Source: a virus
Length of the DNA stretch: 43,175 bases
Direction: 5' to 3' (one strand)
IMG/VR virus record: IMGVR_UViG_3300025151_000082
Span: 1 to 43,175 of that record
In this document: in pieces, positions 6,944 through 14,292 of the stretch
Layout: every line of letters begins with the position of its first letter
Numbering within the stretch: position 1 is the stretch's first letter
Translations under genes and position numbers: made by a program
Notes under the pieces: generated by a model
What the model saw: only the letters and a program-made list of their open reading frames with translations
What the model was told of the DNA's origin: nothing
The model's database searches: none

Positions 6944-6970
6944 GGGGACTCCAGAATATCTGGAATCCCC
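6944..6970 (-). terminator. Strong hairpin between two leftward genes, probable attenuator or terminator
   Basis: GGGGA plus TCCAGA pair with TCTGGA plus TCCCC around a 3-nt loop with one C/A mismatch. This gives 11 pairs in 27 nt. The minus-strand sequence after it is AT-rich but lacks a long U-run, so termination is likely partial. It lies 10 nt downstream of the stop of the 127-aa gene. Confidence 0.5.
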
Positions 6971-6980
6971 CATTTATTAC

Positions 6981-7364
6981 CTATCCATTTTTAGGGGATA
7001 GACAACCCAAACAACCTCTTCCAAGAGGGTCTGAACCTAGAAACCAATTACGATAGAATCCAAGGATTCTTTCAGCTGGTTGTCTAATAAGACCTTCTGG
7101 GTTATCTTTCGATTTCTTACCCAAAAGTTTCTTATCAGCCGCTAATTTCTTAGCGATATTTTCTAGGTCTGCCCAAGAGTATGTTTTACCATTCTCTAAA
7201 GCACCCATTATAACCAAGGCTTGTTTAGGATAACCGCTAAGATTATCCAACTTTTTAAAAGTATAGGTAGTACCTTTCGATACTTTTTCTACTTTCTTTT
7301 CAACCGCTTTGGTTATATTTTTGGAAATAGGTTGGTTTTTTATAGAATTAGTCTGTAAGTCCAT
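6981..7364 (-). CDS. Lysine-rich hypothetical protein, 127 aa
   Basis: GGAGG precedes the ATG. The N-terminal 45 residues are very Lys-rich (KAVEKKVEKVSKG) and probably disordered or nucleic-acid binding. The middle (TYSWADLENIAKK) could be a small helical domain. Two Cys near the end (GCLGC) are present. No family is recognised. It heads its own unit, with a promoter-like box and a 5' hairpin upstream. Confidence 0.65.
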   Translation of the reverse strand: MDLQTNSIKNQPISKNITKAVEKKVEKVSKGTTYTFKKLDNLSGYPKQALVIMGALENGKTYSWADLENIAKKLAADKKLLGKKSKDNPEGLIRQPAERILGFYRNWFLGSDPLGRGCLGCLSPKNG

Positions 7365-7394
7365 AATTAACCTCCAATTTCTTCTTTCTAATTA

Positions 7395-7415
7395 GGGGGA
7401 TTATTCCCCCCAATT
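7395..7415 (-). promoter_or_regulatory. Hairpin at the predicted 5' end of the leftward transcript
   Basis: On the minus strand AATTGGGGGG, AATAAT loop, then CCCCC and TAATT form a stem of at least 5 G-C pairs, extended by AATT/AATT. It starts about 7 nt after the candidate -10 of the box at 7417-7452. The mRNA would therefore begin with the stem. A 5' stem can protect mRNA from decay; a regulator or terminator role is possible. Confidence 0.5.
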
Positions 7416-7416
7416 A

Positions 7417-7452
7417 TTTATATTATAAATAGAGTTTGTCCGAAAATAAACT
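7417..7452 (-). promoter_or_regulatory. Recurrent 36-bp promoter-like box, copy 3
   Basis: On the minus strand: AGTTTATTTT, CGGACAAACT, then an AT-rich block containing TATAAT. Spacing is identical to the copies at 6205 and 5331. It precedes the gene starting at 7364. Confidence 0.6.
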
Positions 7453-7761
7453 ACTATTTTAGCCTATTTTTAAATTAATTTTATATTTACGGATCGGAAA
7501 TGATTAAATATCAGTTTTAATCGGGACCGCGCGCGATTTCTAATAGAGTCTTGACGGACTATTTCCGACAGGAGAGGCATAAACCAGTCGCATTTGACAC
7601 TTCGCGGACGTCCCTGAATCGGGTATCTTAATCCGAGAACTCCCGACCCCTAAAAATGCGCCCTTCTCTGCCTGCCTATAGCAGAAACCACGATATGGGG
7701 TTGTTAGTTCAAGTTCAAATTGTCACTTATACAATCATAGGCATCACCTCATAATATTGTA
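7453..7761. other. Longest noncoding stretch (309 bp), GC-enriched
   Basis: No plausible gene is seen on either strand. G+C over 7501-7740 is about 46% by count, above the surrounding genes. It includes GGGACCGCGCGCG near 7524 and many CG dinucleotides. No tRNA, iteron array or long inverted repeat could be found by eye. An origin, a regulatory RNA or remnant sequence are open possibilities. Confidence 0.5.
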
Positions 7762-8019
7762 TTAGTCTTGTAAATACTCGTAGATTTGGTATAAACCTAA
7801 ATCTTTAGAGTTCTCTTCGCTCAATGCCAAGACGCGTCCATATGTAACACCCTGGTAAAAACCACAGTGTTCACACCAATGTACAATTGAGTCTGTAGGT
7901 TCGCTACAATACTCAGTTATCATTTTTTGGCCACAATCTGGACAATTGAGTCTCTTTTCTATAAGATTACTCACGTTGTCTCCTATTGTTGGTGGGACAT
8001 CCATGTCCCGGTTTATCAT
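7762..8019 (-). CDS. Small zinc-ribbon protein
   Basis: 85 aa from ATG 8019. A GTG at 7974 with AGGAG 6 nt upstream is an equally good start and would give 70 aa beginning MSNLIEK. Two metal knuckles, CPDCG and CEHCG, lie about 23 residues apart, as in single zinc-ribbon proteins. Its role in the phage is unknown; possibly nucleic-acid or protein binding. Confidence 0.65.
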   Translation of the reverse strand: MINRDMDVPPTIGDNVSNLIEKRLNCPDCGQKMITEYCSEPTDSIVHWCEHCGFYQGVTYGRVLALSEENSKDLGLYQIYEYLQD

Positions 8020-8020
8020 C

Positions 8021-8389
8021 CTACTTGCTAGTGTCAGCTAGATCAAGTTTGTAGTGTATACCACTAAACAAACGTTGTCTTTTAGGACCATCTGACTTTT
8101 TAAGGTCAAAGTAGTACTTCAGACATGCTTTAGGTGCTAAACGGTACTTATCAGAGTAACCGTCTATGCCTTCTGCAGCGTGACGTTTGTTAAGCTCATC
8201 AAGGTAAGTATAGAATGAAGTGATAGACAAAGTCTTATCAGCCATTCCATCTTCCTCGATAGTCTCCCAAAGCTTAATAAGTTGATAAGGAACAAGTTCC
8301 AAAGTCATCTTACCAGCAGCTTTAAGAGAGCTAGCGCTTACAATCTCGATCGAACCAATACCAGACTTAGCATAAATTGCCAGTTTCAT
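8021..8389 (-). CDS. Hypothetical protein, 122 aa
   Basis: GGAG lies about 9 nt upstream of the ATG. No recognised domain; a mixed alpha/beta N-terminus (MKLAIYAKSGIGSIEIV) and a basic C-terminal half. The stop is next to the zinc-ribbon gene's ATG. Confidence 0.6.
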   Translation of the reverse strand: MKLAIYAKSGIGSIEIVSASSLKAAGKMTLELVPYQLIKLWETIEEDGMADKTLSITSFYTYLDELNKRHAAEGIDGYSDKYRLAPKACLKYYFDLKKSDGPKRQRLFSGIHYKLDLADTSK

Positions 8390-8414
8390 AGTATTATCTC
8401 CGTCGATAGTTATA

Positions 8415-8435
8415 CTAGAGGACCTATTCCTCTAG
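8415..8435 (-). terminator. Perfect 8-bp inverted repeat over a stop codon
   Basis: CTAGAGGA and TCCTCTAG flank a 5-nt loop and include the stop region of the 38-aa gene. No U-run follows, so it is more likely an attenuator or mRNA-stability hairpin than a full terminator. Confidence 0.4.
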
Positions 8436-8540
8436 CTTGTTTATTAACTCTTGAATTGACACTTCTTCCGGATCAACCGAAGTAAGAGCCTCCTCTAGAG
8501 CTGCGAGCTCACGAATGAGCTCGTCGATGTCATTTATCAT
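8424..8540 (-). CDS. Acidic coiled-coil-like microprotein, 38 aa
   Basis: This short frame starts at ATG 8540 with GGAGG about 7 nt upstream and ends at TAG 8424. It is Leu- and Glu-rich (ELIRELAALEEAL) with no recognised family. Strong ribosome site and fit in the gene run support it. Confidence 0.55.
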   Translation of the reverse strand: MINDIDELIRELAALEEALTSVDPEEVSIQELINKLEE

Positions 8541-8584
8541 GACACACCTCCTGCTTTCGCTGTTATAGTTAACTCACGAATTCT

Positions 8585-8791
8585 TTATAGCTTGTACTTA
8601 AATATGTACTTACTCCAAATAAAACTTCTAACAATACTCACACACATCATTATTAGTGATATTTCGATGCATTCCCAAACATTAATAAATACTCCATATA
8701 CAGGAAATACATGTACTTGTATGAGCACTGCTATTAACAGTCCACTTCCTATATCCATTAGTCGGTGGATCCAGTGCTTCCAATTGTCCAT
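8585..8791 (-). CDS. Small membrane protein, 68 aa
   Basis: The ATG at 8791 (MDNWKHW) is chosen because GGGAG lies upstream; a frame opening at 8827 would include that site. Two hydrophobic segments (about 15-34 and 40-55) suggest two membrane passes. Function unknown; an inner-membrane effector on the host is possible. Confidence 0.55.
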   Translation of the reverse strand: MDNWKHWIHRLMDIGSGLLIAVLIQVHVFPVYGVFINVWECIEISLIMMCVSIVRSFIWSKYIFKYKL

Positions 8792-8800
8792 AATCTTATT

Positions 8801-8817
8801 CTCCCGGCTCTTAACCT
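8801..8817 (-). repeat. 17-bp repeated ribosome-site leader, copy A
   Basis: Identical to 9023-9039. On the minus strand it contains GGTTAAGAGCCGGGAG, so it supplies the ribosome-binding site of the gene starting at 8791. Confidence 0.7.
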
Positions 8818-8854
8818 TTGGGCCCATTCTCCATCGGGACTTGTTGTTGTGCTA

Positions 8855-9013
8855 CTAAACAGAGTAGAAGCAACACATTCTTTTACTGTCTTTATCTTCG
8901 TGATAAATAACATAGATCTTATAGTTATTCAATAAGCGTTGCAGCTTATAGAGTGGTAACTTACGATCTACATTCTTATAACGAAGTATACCTTCTAGAT
9001 ATACTTCCCACAT
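8855..9013 (-). CDS. Hypothetical protein, 52 aa
   Basis: Frame from ATG 9013 (GGGAGG 7 nt upstream) to tandem stops TAGTAG at 8855. Basic and Tyr-rich, with CC near the C-terminus. No family is recognised. Confidence 0.55.
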   Translation of the reverse strand: MWEVYLEGILRYKNVDRKLPLYKLQRLLNNYKIYVIYHEDKDSKRMCCFYSV

Positions 9014-9022
9014 GGTACTATC

Positions 9023-9039
9023 CTCCCGGCTCTTAACCT
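9023..9039 (-). repeat. 17-bp repeated ribosome-site leader, copy B
   Basis: Identical to 8801-8817; supplies the ribosome site of the gene starting at 9013. It suggests duplication of a leader with its gene slot. Confidence 0.7.
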
Positions 9040-9088
9040 AGTTATTAATTAAACCTACTACTGTGTAGTGGTTATTAGTTATTAGTGA

Positions 9089-9208
9089 TTAACTATTAAT
9101 TAATCGTCTAAAGCGTCTTTGTGATATATGCTTTATATTCATTGTTTCTTTTATTTTCATTAACATCTTACTAGATTCATAAGACATTCTTTTGTTATTG
9201 TATTTCAT
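9089..9208 (-). CDS. Very basic microprotein, 39 aa
   Basis: Frame from ATG 9208 with AGGAG about 7 nt upstream to TAA 9089. It is rich in Lys and Arg (QRRFRRLIN) with no recognised family. It would be the first gene of the leftward arm, next to the divergent promoter region. Short length keeps confidence moderate. Confidence 0.5.
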   Translation of the reverse strand: MKYNNKRMSYESSKMLMKIKETMNIKHISQRRFRRLINS

Positions 9209-9224
9209 AGTTTTCTCCTATAAA

Positions 9225-9238
9225 GGGCCCCGGGGGGC
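9225..9238. other. GC-only palindromic tract upstream of the terminase genes
   Basis: GGGCCCCGGGGGGC, 14 bp of pure G/C, in an otherwise AT-rich divergent region 123 bp before the small terminase gene. It contains GGGCCC and CCCCGGGG palindromes. It may be a packaging or protein-binding site, or a leader hairpin of the leftward transcript. Confidence 0.4.
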
Positions 9239-9295
9239 ATAATAAGAATAATGATTTATTCTCTTACCAACCGCGAATTTGGGGAGGGGATCTTT

Positions 9296-9324
9296 TTGAC
9301 TTCTGACAAAATTCGTAAAATAAT
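9296..9324 (+). promoter_or_regulatory. Candidate sigma70-type promoter for the late operon
   Basis: TTGACT (9296-9301), a 17-nt spacer, then AATAAT (9319-9324). This is the best -35/-10 match in the divergent region. A second, weaker candidate is TGTACA (9325) with TATAAA (9348), which would start transcription at about the terminase ATG itself. Confidence 0.5.
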
Positions 9325-9360
9325 TGTACAAATTCCGAAATAAGTGTTATAAATATTCAT

Positions 9361-9654
9361 ATGGCAAATGGTGGCAAAAGACCTGGAGCTGGGAGACCAG
9401 TTGGGTCAAAGAACAAAAGGACTCAGGAAATCCAAGATCGGTTAGATGACCTTGGTGTAGACCCTATTGAAGGTTTAGCAATGATTGTTAAAGACCCGAA
9501 CAATAGTTCTGAGTTAAAATTTCAATGTTTAAAGGAGCTAGCACAATATGTAGCGCCGAAGCGTAAAGCTGTCGACGTTAACCAAGTGTCAACAGGAGAG
9601 ATGACAATCGAAGTTGTCAAATTCTCAGACGATGAAGATCAGAATACCACATAA
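9361..9654 (+). CDS. terS: Terminase small subunit (putative)
   Basis: 97 aa directly before and overlapping the large terminase. The N-terminus GGKRPGAGRPVGSKNKR is a typical basic, AT-hook-like opening of phage small terminases. It is followed by a helical region and a LKELAQYVAPKRKAV segment that resembles other short TerS proteins. It would recognise phage DNA for packaging and regulate TerL. The start lacks an obvious Shine-Dalgarno sequence. Confidence 0.7.
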   Translation: MANGGKRPGAGRPVGSKNKRTQEIQDRLDDLGVDPIEGLAMIVKDPNNSSELKFQCLKELAQYVAPKRKAVDVNQVSTGEMTIEVVKFSDDEDQNTT

Positions 9655-10927
9655 CTGGAAACCAAGAGACTATCAACTTCCACTCTGGAAGTTCTTAGAG
9701 AAAGGTGGCAAACGGGCTGTAGCAGTATGGCACCGTCGTGCTGGCAAAGATTTGTGTTCAATAAACTGGTGTGCAGTATGCGCGTTAAAGCGTCCAGGAC
9801 TATACTGGCATCTCTTCCCAACCTATAACCAAGGACGGAAAATAGCGTGGGACGGTATGACCAGGGACGGTCGTAAGTTTATTGACCACTTTCCAGAAGA
9901 ATTAGTAGCAGCTAAAAATAATACTGAAATGAGATTAACCTTGAAGAACGGTTCAATCTACCAGGTTGTCGGTACAGATAACGTAGACAGACTGATCGGA
10001 GCCAATCCAGTAGGTGTAATCTTTTCAGAGTACTCGGTCCAAGACCCACGGGCCTGGGATTATATCAGACCTATCCTTGCAGAAAATGAAGGTTGGGCAG
10101 TATTTATCTATACAGCTAGGGGCCGTAATCACGGGTATGAACTGTATAGTATGGGACGTAAAAATGAGAAATGGTTTAGTCAGAGTCTGTCGATCGACGA
10201 TACACGGGCTGTGACCCAAGAGGCAATTGACGATGAACGCGACGCTGGAATGCCTGAGGAGATGATCCAGCAAGAGTTCTATTGCTCATTCGACGCTCCT
10301 TTAGTCGGGTCGTACTATGGTAACCCAATGGCAAAAGCTCTGGCCGATAAGCGAATTGTTAAGGTACCGTACGATCCGCTATTGGACGTGCATACCGCCT
10401 GGGACTTAGGTATGGGAGATAGTACTAGTATAATATTTTATCAGACCGTTGGTTCTGAGGTCAGGCTTATTGATTACTATGAAAACCAAGGAGAAGGCTT
10501 AGCCCATTATATAAAGATACTAAGAGAAAAGGATTACGTTTACGGAGAACACATCGCTCCACATGATATTAAGGTGAGAGAGATGTCAACGGGTCGATCT
10601 CGTCTTGAGTCGGCACGGGATTTAGGAATTAAGTTCCGTGTCATCCCTAACCTAAGAATAGAAGACGGGATTGAAGCGGTCAGGACTATATTACCTAGGT
10701 GTTACTTTGACGAGGATAAATGTTCACACCTGATCGAAGCTTTAAGACAGTACAGGAAAGATTTTGACGAGAAGAATAAATGCTTTAAAGATAGACCATT
10801 ACACGATTGGTCTTCCCACCCAGCAGATGCTATGAGGTATATGGCCCTAGCTATTAGAGATAGACAGAATACTAAAATGAAAAAACTACCTAGACAAGCA
10901 GACCAGGAGTATCAGATATTAGGATAA
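9632..10927 (+). CDS. terL: Terminase large subunit
   Basis: 431 aa from ATG 9632; a TTG at 9614 would add 6 residues. It is the ATP-driven motor and nuclease that packages DNA into proheads. The Walker A variant HRRAGKD is at 34-40, and VIFSEYS is the Walker B-like strand, both typical of this TerL branch. The C-terminal nuclease domain begins near HTAWDLGMGDSTS and continues with HDIKV and RSRLESARDLG. Length is normal for compact podoviral TerL. It overlaps the small subunit by 23 nt. Confidence 0.92.
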   Translation: MKIRIPHNWKPRDYQLPLWKFLEKGGKRAVAVWHRRAGKDLCSINWCAVCALKRPGLYWHLFPTYNQGRKIAWDGMTRDGRKFIDHFPEELVAAKNNTEMRLTLKNGSIYQVVGTDNVDRLIGANPVGVIFSEYSVQDPRAWDYIRPILAENEGWAVFIYTARGRNHGYELYSMGRKNEKWFSQSLSIDDTRAVTQEAIDDERDAGMPEEMIQQEFYCSFDAPLVGSYYGNPMAKALADKRIVKVPYDPLLDVHTAWDLGMGDSTSIIFYQTVGSEVRLIDYYENQGEGLAHYIKILREKDYVYGEHIAPHDIKVREMSTGRSRLESARDLGIKFRVIPNLRIEDGIEAVRTILPRCYFDEDKCSHLIEALRQYRKDFDEKNKCFKDRPLHDWSSHPADAMRYMALAIRDRQNTKMKKLPRQADQEYQILG

Positions 10928-10938
10928 GACCGTTTACA

Positions 10939-11373
10939 GTGGCTGATATTGAGCCAATGATTACTCTAGGGGAGAAGATGCATGAAGAATCAAACTTTAA
11001 ACATCTGAACCTAGATCGTCAAAAATTAACACAATTAGGCTATTTTGCCATAGCTAATCCTGATGTTTATTATGCTATTGTAGCAGAAGATGAAAATAAA
11101 TGTATAAAAGGTATGTTCGTTGGGTTAATAACAGAGTATTATTTTGGTAAAGACCTTATGGCAACTGATTTATTGGTATATGTTGATAAGTCAAAAAGGG
11201 GAGCCATGGCGTCAGTATTAATGTTTAAGGAGTTCGAAAAATGGGCTACAAGAAAAAACGCAAAAGAGGTAAGACCGGCGACTAGTACCGGTATTGAGAT
11301 TGAGAGGACCAGAAAATTGTATAGACATTTAGGATATGAAGTTTCAGGAAATACCTTCAGGAAGGTGCTTTAA
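10939..11373 (+). CDS. GNAT-family N-acetyltransferase
   Basis: 144 aa from GTG 10939. It fits the GNAT fold: an acidic N-terminal helix, a central YYAIVAEDENKCIKGMFVG strand pair, DLLVYVDKSKRGAMASVL where the acetyl-CoA loop normally sits (R/QxxGxG-like but degenerate), and the C-terminal RKLYRHLGYE segment. GNATs occur next to terminase or portal genes in several podoviruses. The substrate is unknown and could be a phage or host protein. Its stop overlaps the next start (TAATG). Confidence 0.75.
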   Translation: MADIEPMITLGEKMHEESNFKHLNLDRQKLTQLGYFAIANPDVYYAIVAEDENKCIKGMFVGLITEYYFGKDLMATDLLVYVDKSKRGAMASVLMFKEFEKWATRKNAKEVRPATSTGIEIERTRKLYRHLGYEVSGNTFRKVL

Positions 11374-11591
11374 TGTGCGGCGGCGGAGGATATAGTCCCC
11401 CACCACCACCTCCACCACCTCCACCTCCTAAAAAGGCGGAAGTGCAAAAACCAGTTGCAGATTATGCAGCTATTGAGCGTAAAGCAAAAGGTAGACAATC
11501 TACTTTAATGACTGCTGGTAAAGCTCAAGGTTTAGTAGGTATGGAAAATATCCAGAAAAAAAGATTAATGGGAAGTTATACTGAGACCTAA
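11373..11591 (+). CDS. Polyproline small protein preceding the portal
   Basis: 72 aa. It starts MCGGGGYS and then has a run of 11 prolines (codons from about 11397), followed by a helical basic segment. Such MCGGG/polyproline proteins are common just before T7-like portal genes. Their role is unclear, but virion assembly is likely from position. The Pro run would make ribosomes depend on EF-P. It is coupled to both neighbours by TAATG overlaps. Confidence 0.7.
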   Translation: MCGGGGYSPPPPPPPPPPPKKAEVQKPVADYAAIERKAKGRQSTLMTAGKAQGLVGMENIQKKRLMGSYTET

Positions 11592-13204
11592 TGGAAAAGA
11601 AAGTAGACCATATTATTAAGCGTATGGGTCAATTAGAATCGATGCGTTCAACCTGGGAGCCACTCTGGCAGGATTGTACTAACTTTGTCAATCCAAGACG
11701 TGGTGACTTTTCTATTGAACGAGGTAAAGGAGATCGTACACGTTATGACTTAGTGTTTGACTCTACAGCACCTTTAGCAAATGAACAGTTAGCTTCTGGT
11801 TTACACGGCTTTCTTACATCAAGTTCTGAGAATTGGTTTAGTCTACAAATTCCTGCTATGGATGATGTCTTACCACACTCAGTAAGAAACTGGTTACAAG
11901 GTACAACTGAAACATTATTTGATGATGTATTCAATGCAGCTGGTGGTAACTTTACTACAGCAGTTCATGAATTATACTTAGACCTTGGATCGTACGGTAC
12001 AGCAGTTATGTATGTTGAAGATAAAGCCGGTGGTCCTATAAACTTTAGAACATATCACTTAGCAGAATGTTTTATTGCTGAAGATTCAGAACATAAGGTA
12101 GATACACTATATCGTAAGTACAAACATACAGCAAGACAACTAGTACAATTATATGCAGATCGACTACCACAAAAATTTATAGAGAATTCATACAAACAAC
12201 CACACCAAGAATTTACATGTATACATGCAGTCGAACCTAGAGACTCTTATGGTCCTGGTTTAAAGAGTGCAACTGAACTACCATTTAGTAGTTGTTATGT
12301 ACTAGTTGAAGAAAAAATCTTATTAGCTGAATCAGGATTTAATGAATTTCCATATATGGTCCCTCGCTGGTCCAAAACTGCTGGAGAGATATACGGTCGT
12401 TCTCCAGCTATGACATGTTTACCAGATATACGGATGGTAAACGAAATGACTAAGACCGTCATTAGGGCTGCTCAAAAAGCAACTGATCCCCCTTTATTGG
12501 TTCCTGATGACGGTTTTATGTTACCACTTAGAACAGTTCCAGGCGGTTTAAACTATTACCGTTCAGGTACACAAGATAAGATCGAGCCTATTGCTAATGC
12601 AGTAAGGCCAGATATTGGTTTAGACTTTATAGAAACTAGACGTGAACATATACTTAAGACTTTCCATGTTGATTGGTTACAAATGAGGCAAGAAGGTCCA
12701 CAAATGACCGCAACAGAAGTATTACAACGTCAAGAAGAGAAAATGAGGTTGTTAGGACCAATGGTTGGTCGTCTACAAACAGAATTCTTAGGACCTTTAA
12801 TTGATAGAGTATTTGCTATCATGGCTAGAAGAAATGCTATTCCAGCAGCACCACCTGAAATACAAGGTCAGGCGCTAAAAGTAGAATATGTATCTCCTGT
12901 AGCTCGTGCTCAGAAAGCTCAGCAGATCTTTAACTTTAGCAGGTTCTTAGAACAAATGATTCCGTTGGCACAAGTAAAACCTGAAATATTTGATAACTTA
13001 GATGCTGATGGTGCATTCAAATGGGCGCATGGTACACTCGACGCACCTATCGAAACTTTGTTAGATGATGAAAGTGTTGCTATGATGAGAGAACAAAGAC
13101 AGCAACAACAAGAAGCTATGGCACAAGCAGAACAAGCACAGCAACTTGCTGGGGCTGCTAAAGATGCCAATGCGGCAGGACTACTAGGTGGCGAGGAAAC
13201 CTAA
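11591..13204 (+). CDS. Portal protein (T7-type head-to-tail connector)
   Basis: 537 aa, about the length of T7 gp8. It forms the dodecameric channel at the capsid vertex. The N-terminus SMRSTWEPLWQDCTNFVNP, then FDSTAPLANEQLASGLHGFL and the WF(S)LQIP segment, are typical of the head-tail connector family (PF12236). The C-terminal 40 residues are Gln/Ala-rich (EQRQQQQEAMAQAEQAQQ), a helical barrel-like tail. It overlaps the next gene by 17 nt. Confidence 0.93.
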   Translation: MEKKVDHIIKRMGQLESMRSTWEPLWQDCTNFVNPRRGDFSIERGKGDRTRYDLVFDSTAPLANEQLASGLHGFLTSSSENWFSLQIPAMDDVLPHSVRNWLQGTTETLFDDVFNAAGGNFTTAVHELYLDLGSYGTAVMYVEDKAGGPINFRTYHLAECFIAEDSEHKVDTLYRKYKHTARQLVQLYADRLPQKFIENSYKQPHQEFTCIHAVEPRDSYGPGLKSATELPFSSCYVLVEEKILLAESGFNEFPYMVPRWSKTAGEIYGRSPAMTCLPDIRMVNEMTKTVIRAAQKATDPPLLVPDDGFMLPLRTVPGGLNYYRSGTQDKIEPIANAVRPDIGLDFIETRREHILKTFHVDWLQMRQEGPQMTATEVLQRQEEKMRLLGPMVGRLQTEFLGPLIDRVFAIMARRNAIPAAPPEIQGQALKVEYVSPVARAQKAQQIFNFSRFLEQMIPLAQVKPEIFDNLDADGAFKWAHGTLDAPIETLLDDESVAMMREQRQQQQEAMAQAEQAQQLAGAAKDANAAGLLGGEET

Positions 13205-13439
13205 ACTAAACGAATTACACGATTCTTATCGCGCCGTGTTCAACACCAAAGACGGTGAGCGCGTGCTAGAACACCTAAGTAAGGTATGTTTCTTAGATGT
13301 AACATCCTTTACTCCAGGTGACCCACACAGTACATCTTTTAAAGAAGGACAAAGAAGTATTGTACTACAAATCCTGAAGTTCATTGAACGAGATCCGAAG
13401 GAAATATTGCGATTAGTCGCAGGAGAAAATTATGAGTGA
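13188..13439 (+). CDS. Bbp19-like small phage protein
   Basis: 83 aa from GTG 13188. AVFNTKDGERVLEHLSKVCF and SFKEGQRSIVLQILKFIERD match the small Bbp19-like family found beside podoviral portal genes. The function is not established, but assembly is likely. Its end overlaps the scaffold start by 8 nt. Confidence 0.7.
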   Translation: MARKPKLNELHDSYRAVFNTKDGERVLEHLSKVCFLDVTSFTPGDPHSTSFKEGQRSIVLQILKFIERDPKEILRLVAGENYE

Positions 13440-14277
13440 AGAGGCAACAGGGTCCGCTGAAGCTGCTACAGAAACAGCTGTAGAGTCATCAGTCGATACG
13501 GGGAGCTCGGTTGATTGGAAAAATGCATTACCAGATGATGTTAAAACCGATCCGAGTCTCGCTGATATTAAAGATGTAGGAGGACTAGCAAAGTCTTATA
13601 TACATGCCCAAAAAATGGTAGGTACTGATAAAATAGCTTTACCAACTGAAAATGCAACACCTGAAGAAATGAATACTTTTTATGATCGTTTAGGACGACC
13701 TAAAGAATATGAGTTTACTAAGGCTGAACTTCCAGAAGGCATGGACTATAATGAAGACATGGAAAAACAAATGAAAACTCTTATGCATTCAGCTGGTTTA
13801 ACAAATAAACAAGCTAATGACTTAAATAACGGTTATTTGAAATATATGTCTGAACAATTTACTAACCAAAAAACTGCTGATGAAAATCAAAAAGCAGAAT
13901 GGTATAAAACACTAAAAACTGATCTAGGTAAAGCATTTGATGAGCAAGTAGACCTTTCTCAACGTGCTGCTAGAGAACTTGGAGGTGACGATTTTTTAAC
14001 ATGGCTAGATAATACTGGTCAAGGGAATAATCCTATGTTTGTTAAAATGTTTGCAAAAGTAGGCCAGATGATGGCTGAAGCTGGAGCAGAACCTGGCAAA
14101 CCTCAATCTTTTGAGATGACACCAGACTCCGCTAGACAGGAAATTGCACGTTTACAAAGGGATCCTAATTTCATGGAGCAGTATACAAATAAAGAGACTG
14201 ACGGGCATAAAGAAGCCGTTAAGAAGTTTGGTCGTTTATTTGAGTATGCTTATCCTGATACAGAGGTGTCAACTTAG
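13432..14277 (+). CDS. Putative scaffolding protein
   Basis: 281 aa, acidic and helical, with no strong motif. The position between the portal cluster and the major capsid gene and the low-complexity Ala/Glu/Thr N-terminus are typical of scaffolds that guide procapsid assembly. SD GGAGA lies upstream of the ATG. The YDRLGRPKEYEFTK segment recurs in related podoviral scaffolds (from memory). No protease is visible. Confidence 0.75.
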   Translation: MSEEATGSAEAATETAVESSVDTGSSVDWKNALPDDVKTDPSLADIKDVGGLAKSYIHAQKMVGTDKIALPTENATPEEMNTFYDRLGRPKEYEFTKAELPEGMDYNEDMEKQMKTLMHSAGLTNKQANDLNNGYLKYMSEQFTNQKTADENQKAEWYKTLKTDLGKAFDEQVDLSQRAARELGGDDFLTWLDNTGQGNNPMFVKMFAKVGQMMAEAGAEPGKPQSFEMTPDSARQEIARLQRDPNFMEQYTNKETDGHKEAVKKFGRLFEYAYPDTEVST

Positions 14278-14292
14278 ATAAATACAGGATAT

